Source: Candidatus Sulfopaludibacter sp. SbA3
Lineage (GTDB): Bacteria > Acidobacteriota > Vicinamibacteria > Vicinamibacterales > UBA2999
Direction of reading: 5' to 3'
NCBI GenBank assembly: GCA_945903265.1
Contig: CAMDNQ010000004.1
Location: 124,001-188,000 of the forward strand
DNA: 64,000 bases
Shown here: in pieces, positions 35,055 to 43,171 of the stretch
How the letters are laid out: each line of letters starts with the position of its first letter
Position numbering within the stretch: position 1 is the first letter of the stretch
Made by a program: the position numbers and the translations under genes
Notes under the pieces: model-generated
The model's database searches: none
What the model saw: the letters and a program-made list of their open reading frames with translations, nothing else
Told to the model about the DNA's origin: nothing

Positions 35055-36015
35055 AGCTCTTCTCGTGTGTGTGGGCTGTGGCGCTTCTGAGCAGCTGTCG
35101 CCCACCGCCGCGCACGAGGGGACGCTCACGCTTTACACCACCATCGCCGAGAAAGACCTTCCCACCCTCATCCAGCCGTTCGAAGCAAAGCACGGTATCA
35201 AGGTCAACATCTGGCGCGCCGGTACCGATCGCCTGCTTCAGCGGACGATGGGCGAGGCGGCCGCGGGGCGGAATGAGGTGGATGTCATCCATTTCGGATC
35301 GCCGGAGATGGAGGCGTTGGCGCGCGAGCAGGTTCTCGTGCCGGTCGACTCACCGGCACACGCTGACCTGCAGCCCGGCTCCGTGCCCGCGCACAAGCAG
35401 TGGGCCGCGACGCTGCTTTCGGTCTGGGTCCAGGCCTACAACACCAAGCTCCTGAAACCTGAAGACCTGCCGAAGTCGTACGCCGACCTGCTCGACCCGA
35501 AGTGGAAAGGGAAGCTCGGGATCGAGGCGAAGGATCAGGACTGGTTCGCGTCGGTCGTTGACGTGATGGGCGGCGGAGACAAAGGCCTGAAGTATTTCCA
35601 GGACATGGTCGCGACCAACGGCATGTCGGTCCGCCTGGGTCACACGCTGCTGACGAACATGGTCGTGTCGGGCGAGGTGCCGCTGGGTCTCACCGTCTAT
35701 AACTACATGCCGGAGCAGCAGAAGAAGAAGGGCGCGCCGATCGACTGGTTCGCGCTCGAACCGGCCATTGCGCGGTCGAACGCTGTCGGCATCGCCCGCA
35801 ACGCGCCTCACCCGAACGCCGCGCGGCTCTTCTACGACTATCTGTTAGGGGAAGAAGCGCAGCGCCACTTCGTCAGCATGGACTACGTGCCGAGCAACAC
35901 GAAGGTGCAGTCGCCGCTCGAGGGCGTGAAGATTCTGCAGGTGGACCCGGTCCGCACGCTCGACGAAGCCGAGAAGTGGACGGGGCTGTTTACCGAGACG
36001 TTTGTGAAGAGATAA
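34984..36015 (+). CDS. Extracellular solute-binding protein 3 (lipoprotein)
   Basis: A 343-residue protein. ATG 34984 gives a basic n-region (SRRTRRSTKR) before the hydrophobic core and lipobox LLVCVGC; GTG 35035 is possible but would lack positive charge. The mature protein has GTLTLYTTIAEKDLPTLIQP, IWRAGTDRLLQRTMGEAAAG and EDLPKSYADLLDPKWKGKLG, a near paralogue of protein 2. The whole signal peptide comes from the CACGAAG hairpin. It is the last gene of the operon, followed by hairpins at 36016-36140. Confidence 0.85.
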   Translation: MSRRTRRSTKRFSCSSLVSWPSWLALLVCVGCGASEQLSPTAAHEGTLTLYTTIAEKDLPTLIQPFEAKHGIKVNIWRAGTDRLLQRTMGEAAAGRNEVDVIHFGSPEMEALAREQVLVPVDSPAHADLQPGSVPAHKQWAATLLSVWVQAYNTKLLKPEDLPKSYADLLDPKWKGKLGIEAKDQDWFASVVDVMGGGDKGLKYFQDMVATNGMSVRLGHTLLTNMVVSGEVPLGLTVYNYMPEQQKKKGAPIDWFALEPAIARSNAVGIARNAPHPNAARLFYDYLLGEEAQRHFVSMDYVPSNTKVQSPLEGVKILQVDPVRTLDEAEKWTGLFTETFVKR

Positions 36016-36140
36016 AGGGCGTCGGGCTTTCGGTATCTCCGAAGCAAACCGTGTTTGTGTCGGGGTTTTTGACAGCCCCGGTTTGCGCAGCGAGATACCG
36101 ACGGCCCGATGCCCCGGTTTGCGCAGGAGGTAATGGCGGC
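36016..36140. terminator. Hairpin-rich intergenic region between convergent operons
   Basis: GTCGGGCTTTCGGTATCTC (from about 36019) pairs with GAGATACCGACGGCCCGAT (from about 36092), with an inner stem CGGGG/CCCCG around TTTTTGACAG. The word CCCGGTTTGCGCAG occurs twice (near 36077 and 36112). This is probably a bidirectional terminator built of repeats; no gene is seen. Confidence 0.55.
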
Positions 36141-36149
36141 CCAACGCCG

Positions 36150-37070
36150 CTACGTCCAAGCGCGGTTATCGACCGTGTTCTCGAACGTTGCGCCCGGCAC
36201 GGTCATGTTCCACTTCACCGTCCAGTTGTACGTATCGTCGAACCGCTCGCGCGTGTAGGGCTGAGGCGCGGCGTGCAGCAGGCGCCACGTCTGGAAATCC
36301 TTCTCCTCGATCCGCCCGCCCGTTTCCTGAATCAGATACTTCACGTAGGGCTGCGCGTCCTTCTCGAGATCCTCGACTGCCTGCGCCTGCGCGCGGAACA
36401 TCCGCTTCAGTGTCTCGCCGTCAACCTCGTCTGACGCCGCTTCGCTGCGCGTGGAGTGGGACTCGATCACGAGGCGGAGCCCTTCCTTCTGCGCCACGCT
36501 GATCCACGGTTCCATCAGCACGACCGCGTCTACGTCGCCGCGTTTGAGCGCCTCGATCCGCTTCGCCATCGACCCCGCGTTCGTCGTCTTCACGTGCTGC
36601 TGCTCGACGAAGCCCTCGATCATCTTGAGCATCGTGAAGTGGGAGCCGTTGTTCGGTGTGACCGAGATCAGTTTGTCCTTGAGCATCTCGGGCTCGTAAA
36701 TTTTGGATTTTCGATCGACCGCGATCGCGAACTTCGACATCGAGGCGCCCAGGGCGACGATCTTCCGGCGGCGGATGCCGGCGGTGTCGGCCTCGACGGC
36801 GCGCTTCATAATGCCCCACTCGCACATGCGGTACTGGTCGATGCCGCCGTCGTTGTAGACCGAGTCGAGCGGCCGGTCGAACACCGTGTCGAACTTGACG
36901 GTGTGCGACGTGGTGACCTGCGCCATGCCGGGCGTGGTGACGAACTCGATGTCGAGCCCCTCGTCCTTGAAATACCCCTTGTCGCGCGCGACCAGTACCG
37001 GCAGGTCGTGCACGGCGTTCATGATGGCGACCTTCGTCTTTCTGCGAACGGCGTCCTGTACTGCGCTCAT
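36150..37070 (-). CDS. NMT1/Pht5-like binding-protein-fold protein without signal peptide
   Basis: A 306-residue protein starting at ATG 37070, with GGGAGAG as ribosome-binding site. It begins TKVAIMNAVHDLPVLVARDKGYFKDEGLDIEFV, the usual start of NMT1/THI5-type binding domains, but has no export signal. Further segments are LISVTPNNGSHFTMLKMIEGF and DAVVLMEPWISVAQKEGL. Like the protein at 20325 it may be a cytoplasmic enzyme on this fold or a leaderless binding protein. It is probably co-transcribed with the metallo-hydrolase upstream across a palindromic element. Confidence 0.75.
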   Translation of the reverse strand: MSAVQDAVRRKTKVAIMNAVHDLPVLVARDKGYFKDEGLDIEFVTTPGMAQVTTSHTVKFDTVFDRPLDSVYNDGGIDQYRMCEWGIMKRAVEADTAGIRRRKIVALGASMSKFAIAVDRKSKIYEPEMLKDKLISVTPNNGSHFTMLKMIEGFVEQQHVKTTNAGSMAKRIEALKRGDVDAVVLMEPWISVAQKEGLRLVIESHSTRSEAASDEVDGETLKRMFRAQAQAVEDLEKDAQPYVKYLIQETGGRIEEKDFQTWRLLHAAPQPYTRERFDDTYNWTVKWNMTVPGATFENTVDNRAWT

Positions 37071-37087
37071 GATCTCTCCCCTGGGAT

Positions 37088-37113
37088 CGCGCACGCTAAA
37101 GCGCGCGCTCTAC
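37088..37113 (-). repeat. Palindromic element copy 6
   Basis: On the minus strand GTAGAG is followed by the stem GCGCGCTTTAGCGTGCGC with a TTTA loop. Its TAG is the stop of the metallo-hydrolase gene, and the stem lies in the 39-base gap before the next gene. Confidence 0.75.
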
Positions 37114-38006
37114 TTCTGCATCGCGAGCTGCGCGCGCAGCATCGCTTCCTGCACTTCCGCGTCAATCCAGCAGCCAGCCGGGTCGATGAACGGGTTGGGC
37201 GCGCCTGCCTTGATGCGCGCGTGTTTGGCCAGCATGTTGTACTGCCCGCCGTGGTCTCCGAGCTGCACGTCGCACGGCAGCGTACGGATGTACTTGAACG
37301 TGCGGTCGAACTCCGCCTGGATGGCCGGCGTCACGTTGCCCGGCGCCCGGTAGCTGGCCGTAATCACCACGTTGTGCTTCTTGCCGGCTTCCTCGACCGG
37401 CAGCGTCCAGGTCGTGGCGCCCCGCGTGTGGCCCGGTGTCAGGTGCGCCGTCAGCGTCGTTCCCCCGAGCGTCACCGTGTCGCCATGCTTGATCTGGCGA
37501 TCGATCGGATGATCCTTACCGCCTGGCTTGATATTCGTCAGCGCCGGGACGTCCTCCGCCATCACGACGACCTGCGCGTTGGTGAGCGCCTTCACGGCCG
37601 CGTCGCCTTCCTGGTGGTCGCCATGGGCGTGCGTCCCGAGCAGGATCCGGATGTCCTCGAACTTGAACCCGAGCTGCTCGACCGACTTCTTGATCACCGG
37701 CACGTTCCGCTCGTAGGTGCTGTTGACCAGGATGTGTCCCGCAGGCGTCGTGATCAGGTACGACGTCAGCGTCCGCGTGCCCACGTAGTAGATATTGCCA
37801 ATCACCTTGTGCGGCGCCAGCGCCGTCGTCTGGTCCTCTTCCGTGCCCATGTTGCGCGCGAGGATAGACCGCGGTGTATAGGTCTGACCACGCACGGTAA
37901 CCGCGGGAACGTCAGGCGGGCCGCCCTGCTGAGCGAGGGCGCCAGAACTGCTGAGGATAGTTGCCAGCACGGCGGTGCTGGACGCTCTCAATGTCTTCTT
38001 GTACAT
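37110..38006 (-). CDS. Subclass B3-like MBL-fold metallo-hydrolase, secreted
   Basis: A 298-residue protein with a signal peptide (RASSTAVLATILSSSGALAQ). Zinc ligands appear as GTHAHGDHQEG (H-x-H-x-D-H), LTPGHTRGATTW and GDHGGQYNM, the pattern and spacing of B3 metallo-beta-lactamases. It may hydrolyse beta-lactams or lactones; many such environmental homologues have other substrates. It lies upstream of a binding-protein-like gene on the same strand, and its stop is inside a palindromic element. Confidence 0.82.
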   Translation of the reverse strand: MYKKTLRASSTAVLATILSSSGALAQQGGPPDVPAVTVRGQTYTPRSILARNMGTEEDQTTALAPHKVIGNIYYVGTRTLTSYLITTPAGHILVNSTYERNVPVIKKSVEQLGFKFEDIRILLGTHAHGDHQEGDAAVKALTNAQVVVMAEDVPALTNIKPGGKDHPIDRQIKHGDTVTLGGTTLTAHLTPGHTRGATTWTLPVEEAGKKHNVVITASYRAPGNVTPAIQAEFDRTFKYIRTLPCDVQLGDHGGQYNMLAKHARIKAGAPNPFIDPAGCWIDAEVQEAMLRAQLAMQK

Positions 38007-38101
38007 GGCCACATAGCGTAGGTGGGCCCGGCGGCTGAGATCAAGAGCTGGCGGCGGCCAAATTGCTGCGTTCCTGGGTTGGAGTGTTTTGAAGGGAGCA
38101 C

Positions 38102-38809
38102 ATGCGTATGTGGAAATTGACGATGACGCTGGCGTTTGCCGCGGCCCTGGCCACTGGGGCCTGCACGCGCGCCGAACAGCAGGAAACACGCGAGGAGGCG
38201 GCGGAGGAAACGAACCAGGCACGACAGGAGGCGCTTGAAGAAAAGGCGCGTCTCGAAGCCAGGCTTGAAGGGCTCGAGAAGCGGTGGGACGAGACCCAGG
38301 CGCGCGCGGCCAAAGAAGGTCGCGAAGTGAGTGCCGCCACGAAGGCGGAGGTCAACGAGGCGATCGCTGCCACGAAGCGCGAGATCGACGAGATCGACAC
38401 GGTCGACGTCGAAAACTGGTGGGAACGGCACGAACGCGCGGCGGTGCGCGAAGCCGGCGACGCCGAGCGGGACGTAAAGCGTCACCTTCCCAAGTGGACT
38501 GAGGTGAAGGCAGAGACGGCGGAGGCCGTCGGCACCGAGGCGACATGGGCGGCGCGGCGCGACCGGTTCGTGGCTGCCTCGCAGAGGCGCATCGACGCGA
38601 TGGAGCAGGCGCTCCGCGACATCAACGGCCCCGACGTTGATCGTGAGGACGTCGAGCGGACGCGCGCCCGTGTCCGCACGATGCGCGAAGAGAACGAAAC
38701 CCTGCGAAAGGCGACCGACGACGACTGGTGGGAGCTCACGAGCCGGCGCGTGGCGGGCTACATAGATCGGCTCGAGGATCGGATCGATGCGCTGAACGAG
38801 CCGGGTTAA
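38102..38809 (+). CDS. Coiled-coil lipoprotein of unknown function
   Basis: A 235-residue protein with GAAGGGAGCAC upstream of its ATG. The lipoprotein signal is LTMTLAFAAALATGAC. The mature protein is almost wholly charged helix (RQEALEEKARLEARLEGLEK; ATKREIDEIDTVDVENWWER), with Trp pairs WWER and WWEL. It probably forms a periplasmic coiled coil anchored in a membrane. No family is recognised. Confidence 0.72.
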   Translation: MRMWKLTMTLAFAAALATGACTRAEQQETREEAAEETNQARQEALEEKARLEARLEGLEKRWDETQARAAKEGREVSAATKAEVNEAIAATKREIDEIDTVDVENWWERHERAAVREAGDAERDVKRHLPKWTEVKAETAEAVGTEATWAARRDRFVAASQRRIDAMEQALRDINGPDVDREDVERTRARVRTMREENETLRKATDDDWWELTSRRVAGYIDRLEDRIDALNEPG

Positions 38810-38821
38810 CGCCTGAGCTGA

Positions 38822-38913
38822 CCTCCGACTGACCAACGCATCAACTCACAACGTTCCAACTCCCAAGGTGAAGGCGCCTTGGGCGTTGGGCGTTGGGTGT
38901 TGAGCTGTCGGAG
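38822..38913. repeat. CAACG word-repeat hairpin
   Basis: CCTCCGACTGACCAACGCAT, then CAACTCACAACGTTCCAACT with CCCAAGG, pairs with CCTTGGGCGTTGGGCGTTGG, then GTGTTGAGCTGTCGGAGG. The ends CCTCCGAC/GTCGGAGG and centre CCCAAGG/CCTTGGG match exactly. It lies between convergent genes and could terminate both. Confidence 0.65.
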
Positions 38914-38929
38914 GCGCCCGTTTTCGTTC

Positions 38930-41900
38930 TCAGAAAGACAGGATCGCCGCGAGCTGCATCTGCCGTCCCGGCGTCTGCGTTCTCGTGATCATGCCGGCCG
39001 ACGGATTCCGTTCGGTGGGGCTCGTGAACACGGTCAGGTTGCCCACCGTCGGAATGGCAAAATTGGCGCGGTTGAACACGTTGAACGCCTCGAGCCGGAG
39101 CTGGAGCGACCGGGTGCGCGCGCTGTCCATGTAGAACTGCTTCGCGATCGCCGGGTCGAAGGTAATGAGGCTTGGTCCCCAGATCTGGTTGCGGCCGAAC
39201 GTCCCGCGCGAGCCGATCGCCGGCAGCACGAAATCGTCCGCGCTGAAGATCTGCGTCCGGCCGATCTTCCGCGGCTCCTCGAGCCCCGGCGCCAGGTTCG
39301 GCCGCTGCTCGTTGTCGGTCGTCGCGTCGCGGTCGTGGTCGAACGTGAAGATCGGCGTCATGGGCACGCCCGAGAGCGCGGTGAAGATGCCGCTGACGAC
39401 CCACCCCTCACCCAGTGCACGGCCGAGTGCGGTATTCGCCGTGTACGGCAGCACCCACACAAAATTCATCGACAGGCTGTGCCGCACGTCGAAGTCCGAC
39501 GGTCCGCGATTCAGCTTCACGTTATAGGGATCCACGCTGCGGGCCTGTCCGTTGGAAAACTCGGTGCGTCCCAGCGAACTCGACTGGTCGTCGGTCGACT
39601 TGCCGAGCGTGTACGACAGCTGCGCCTGCAGGCCGTTCGCCGGGCGCGCGGTGATGCCCACCTGGAGCGAGTCGTAGAAGGACTGCGCATCCGCCATCTT
39701 GTAGCGGATGTTCGCGAAGTTCGGATTGCGGCGCTGCGGTGTCGCCACCGCCGGGAACGTCATGCCGGACGGATCCGGCGACAGCGCGTTGTTGAAATCG
39801 GCCTCGCGCCACAGGTTCCACCCGCGCGACCCGACGTAACCGACGGTCGCTACGACCGTCGAGCCGAACAGCTCACGCTGCACGTTGACGTTGTAGTGCA
39901 GCACCTTCGGCGCCTCCGGATCGAACTGGATCGCGAACGTGTCGATGAAGCCCTGTCCCGTCGCCAGCAGCGGGAAGACGTTCGGGAACGGCGCGGCATT
40001 AATCCGGATCTGCTTGAAATACGGCTCCGACCGCGGCGTCATGTTGCCGTAGACGGAGAAGAGAGGCGGGTCGTAATACAGGCCGACGCCTCCGCGGATT
40101 GATGTCCGCTCCATCGGCACCCACACGAAGCCGGCGCGCGGCGCCACGTTGCCGAGTGTCGGGTTCTTGAAGAGGGGCCCGCCGACGGTGACCGCCGGAT
40201 CGGTCGGGAAGCGGACGTTGGTGATCTTGCCGTCCACTTCATCCGGCTCGGTCACGAACTCGTACCGCAGGCCGAGATTCAGCGTCAGGTTCGGCCGCAT
40301 CTTCCAGTCGTCCTGCAGATACATCCCGATCAGCCACTGCTTGTGGTGGCGCTGCGTGTCGTCCTGGCCCGGGGCGAGGCCGACGAAGTCGCGCGTGCGG
40401 CCGAGCAGGAAGTCGGTGAACGTGTTGATGGTGTACTCGCCGCGCGACCGCGACGCCGACTCGCTCCTGATGTCGAAGTGCTGGACGTTGATGCCCGTCT
40501 TGAGTGCGTGCGACCCGCGGACGATCGACAGGTCGTCGGCCACCTGATTCATGTTCTGGTAATACGAGCGCGGCGAGCTGCGGTCGGTGCCGAAGCGGCG
40601 GTAGCCGGTGATCAGGATGTCGCCCACCATGCCGCCGGGAATGAACGCCAGGTTGCCGAGGTCGACCTGCGGCTCGGGGAACTCGCGCGGGCTCGTCTTG
40701 TTCAGCGCGTAGCGGAAATTGTTGACGACATTGTTCGAGACGATGCGCTGGTGGCTGACGGTGAGGAAGCGCTGGTCGTTCTCGCCGCGGTTGGGGAACT
40801 CGGGGAACGTTTCCGCCGTCATGAACAGCAGGTCGGAGTCGTTGTGCGTGTAGCGCGTGAAGATCGTGTCGTTCTGCGAGAGCAGGAAATCGAGACGGGC
40901 GTTGAACGTGTCGAGCCGCGACGGCTGCTGGAACTGGCCCTGATAGAGCGCACGCTCGCCGGTCGGGTTGTCGATCGTCGGTTCGGGAATGAGCCGCAGG
41001 TACGGAATCACCGCCGGGTTGATGGTCTGGCCGGCGGGGAGGAAGGCGCCGCGGCGGGCGGCGAGGCTCGGCACCGGCTCGACCAGCGTCTGCCCGAGGT
41101 TCTCACGAAGCCCCTCGAACGCGCCGAAGAAGAACAGGCGGTCCGCGAGGATCGGGCCGCCAATCGATCCGCCGTACTGGTTGCGCTCGAACGGCGGCTT
41201 CTCGGTATCGAAGAAGTTGCGCGCGTCGAGGGCGTCGTTCCGGTGGTACTCGAAGAGCGAGCCGTGGTACTGGTTCGTGCCCGATCGCGTGGCGATGTTG
41301 AACACGCCGCCCGACGCGCGGCCATGCTCCGCGCTGAACGTGTTTGTCAGCACGGTGAACTCCTGCACCGACTCGATGCCGCTGACCAGTCCCTGCGCGC
41401 TCGAGGCCGTGCGGCCGAGCGCATCCATGATGTCGGTGCCGTCCAGCAGGTACGCGTTCTGGTTCGTCCGCGCGCCGTGCACCGAAATCTTGGCGCCCTT
41501 GCCGGTGAGCACGTCGCCGTTGTCGCTGCGCGCCTGCACGGCGCCCGGCTGGAGGAGGATCAGCTGCGAAAAGTCCCGGCCGTTGAGCGGCTGGTTCTGG
41601 ATCTGTTCGCGCGTCACGAGCGTCCCGAACGTCGAGCTGCGCGTTTCGATCCCGATGGCGCTCGCGCTCACCTCGATCGACTCGCTCACGGCGCCCACGT
41701 TGAGCGTGATGTTCACTTCCGCGCTCTGGCCGACCGTGAGCTGCACGTTGCTGCGCGCCTGCTGGAATCCCTGCAGCATGGCCGTGATTTCCTGCGGTCC
41801 CGTCGAGAGGTCTGGGAACGTGTAGCGTCCCGCCGTGTCGGTCGTCGCCTCGCGCGTCTGGTTGGTGTTGGTCTGGCGGGCCGTCACGGTGACGCCTGGC

Positions 41901-42043
41901 AGCACGCCGCCGGAACTGTCGCGGACGATGCCGGAGAGCGTGGCGTTGAGGCTCTGAGCGGCGGCGCTGGCTCCAGCCGCGACGAGGAGCACGACGAGGA
42001 GCGCGAGGACGACCAGGCGTACCCGACGGGTGATCGGATGCAT
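38930..42043 (-). CDS. TonB-dependent receptor with N-terminal carboxypeptidase-like domain (Oar type)
   Basis: A 1037-residue outer-membrane protein starting at ATG 42043, preceded by GGAGGTCAC. After a signal peptide (VVLALLVVLLVAAGASAAAQ) comes a CarboxypepD_reg-like domain (SLNATLSGIVRDSSGGVLPG), then the plug (NQPLNGRDFSQLILLQPGAV) and a long barrel ending AAILSF with terminal Phe. Such proteins are numerous in Acidobacteria and import large substrates. No dedicated partner is adjacent. The antisense frame of 571 codons is a shadow. Confidence 0.9.
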   Translation of the reverse strand: MHPITRRVRLVVLALLVVLLVAAGASAAAQSLNATLSGIVRDSSGGVLPGVTVTARQTNTNQTREATTDTAGRYTFPDLSTGPQEITAMLQGFQQARSNVQLTVGQSAEVNITLNVGAVSESIEVSASAIGIETRSSTFGTLVTREQIQNQPLNGRDFSQLILLQPGAVQARSDNGDVLTGKGAKISVHGARTNQNAYLLDGTDIMDALGRTASSAQGLVSGIESVQEFTVLTNTFSAEHGRASGGVFNIATRSGTNQYHGSLFEYHRNDALDARNFFDTEKPPFERNQYGGSIGGPILADRLFFFGAFEGLRENLGQTLVEPVPSLAARRGAFLPAGQTINPAVIPYLRLIPEPTIDNPTGERALYQGQFQQPSRLDTFNARLDFLLSQNDTIFTRYTHNDSDLLFMTAETFPEFPNRGENDQRFLTVSHQRIVSNNVVNNFRYALNKTSPREFPEPQVDLGNLAFIPGGMVGDILITGYRRFGTDRSSPRSYYQNMNQVADDLSIVRGSHALKTGINVQHFDIRSESASRSRGEYTINTFTDFLLGRTRDFVGLAPGQDDTQRHHKQWLIGMYLQDDWKMRPNLTLNLGLRYEFVTEPDEVDGKITNVRFPTDPAVTVGGPLFKNPTLGNVAPRAGFVWVPMERTSIRGGVGLYYDPPLFSVYGNMTPRSEPYFKQIRINAAPFPNVFPLLATGQGFIDTFAIQFDPEAPKVLHYNVNVQRELFGSTVVATVGYVGSRGWNLWREADFNNALSPDPSGMTFPAVATPQRRNPNFANIRYKMADAQSFYDSLQVGITARPANGLQAQLSYTLGKSTDDQSSSLGRTEFSNGQARSVDPYNVKLNRGPSDFDVRHSLSMNFVWVLPYTANTALGRALGEGWVVSGIFTALSGVPMTPIFTFDHDRDATTDNEQRPNLAPGLEEPRKIGRTQIFSADDFVLPAIGSRGTFGRNQIWGPSLITFDPAIAKQFYMDSARTRSLQLRLEAFNVFNRANFAIPTVGNLTVFTSPTERNPSAGMITRTQTPGRQMQLAAILSF

Positions 42044-42081
42044 GTGACCTCCGTGTAAATTGGCGTCCAATAGACTAATCC

Positions 42082-43158
42082 ATGCCTTTCCCTCTAGAGC
42101 CGCCGATAGAGCCGATGCTGGCGAAGCTGTCCGAAACCCTCCCGGCGGGCAGCGGCTTCCTCTACGAGCCCAAATGGGACGGCTTCCGGGCGATCGTCTA
42201 CCGGGGCAAGGCGGGCGAAGTGTATATCCAGAGCCGCGATTCGCGTCCGCTCGACCGCTACTTTCCAGAGCTCCGGGACGAACTGGCCACGGCGCTGCCC
42301 GACCGCTGCGTCGTGGACGGCGAGATTGTCATAGTGACGAAGCAGGGGCTCGATTTTGATCTGCTCCAGTTGCGCCTGCATCCCGCAGCGTCGCGCGTCG
42401 CGAAGCTGGCGGAAGCCACGCCCTCGTCGTTCGTCGCGTTCGACCTGCTGGCCGCGGGCGGCAAGGACCTCAGGAGCAAGCCGCAGCGGGAGCGGCGCGA
42501 GCTGCTCGAGAAGCTTCTTGATGGCGTGGAGCCGCCCGTCCACGTGACGCCGATGACACGCGATGTGAAGGTCGCGGCCGAATGGTTGTCGCGGTTCGAG
42601 GGCGCGGGACTGGACGGCGTCATCGCGAAGCCGGAGGACGGCATCTACGCGCCGGGCAAGCGCGCGATGCTCAAGATCAAGCACGCGCGCACCGCGGAAT
42701 GCGTGGTCGCCGGCTTCCGGTGGCACAAGGACGGGAAGGACGAGCGCGTCGGCTCGCTCCTGCTGGGGCTCTTCGATGAAGGGAAACAACTGCAGCACGT
42801 AGGCGTCACGTCCGCGTTCTCGATGGCGGCGCGCAAGGAGCTGGTCGAGGAGCTCGCGCCGCTGCGGAAGGGCGCGATGAACGATCACCCGTGGAAGGAG
42901 TGGGCGCAGGCGGGCGGCGAGAGCCAGCGGATGCCCGGCGCGCAGAGCCGCTGGAGCGCGGGGAAAGACTTGTCGTGGGAGCCGCTCCGCATCGAGCGTG
43001 TGTGCGAAGTGAAGTACGACCACATGCAGGGCGACCGCTTTCGCCACGCCGCGATCTTTCTGCGCTGGCGCCCCGACAAGCTGCCGAAGGATTGCACCTA
43101 CGACCAGCTCGAGGTCGTGGCGCCCTATGAGTTACAGAAGATTTTCAAGGGACGATAA
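42082..43158 (+). CDS. ATP-dependent DNA ligase, LigC type
   Basis: A 358-residue ligase with the adenylation Lys at residue 31 in EPKWDGFRAI, motif III-like VVDGEIVIV, motif IV DGVIAKPEDGIYAPGKR, motif V MLKIKH and a C-terminal OB-fold ending FLRWRPDKLPKDCTYDQLE. It seals nicks in DNA and is a repair enzyme of LigC kind. No polymerase or nuclease domain of LigD is fused and no Ku is adjacent. It is divergent from the Oar-type receptor; TAGACT lies 5 bases before the ATG. Confidence 0.88.
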   Translation: MPFPLEPPIEPMLAKLSETLPAGSGFLYEPKWDGFRAIVYRGKAGEVYIQSRDSRPLDRYFPELRDELATALPDRCVVDGEIVIVTKQGLDFDLLQLRLHPAASRVAKLAEATPSSFVAFDLLAAGGKDLRSKPQRERRELLEKLLDGVEPPVHVTPMTRDVKVAAEWLSRFEGAGLDGVIAKPEDGIYAPGKRAMLKIKHARTAECVVAGFRWHKDGKDERVGSLLLGLFDEGKQLQHVGVTSAFSMAARKELVEELAPLRKGAMNDHPWKEWAQAGGESQRMPGAQSRWSAGKDLSWEPLRIERVCEVKYDHMQGDRFRHAAIFLRWRPDKLPKDCTYDQLEVVAPYELQKIFKGR

Positions 43159-43171
43159 GGTCCGCGCCACG

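Noticed and set aside
36456..38021. A 521-codon plus-strand frame opposite the NMT1-like and B3-like genes
   Set aside because: It spans two well-supported minus-strand genes and their junction, with a low-complexity His/Arg/Val-rich translation.
40343..42058. A 571-codon frame opposite the Oar-type receptor
   Set aside because: Low-complexity Arg/Val/Glu-rich translation with no motif; the receptor on the minus strand is clear.
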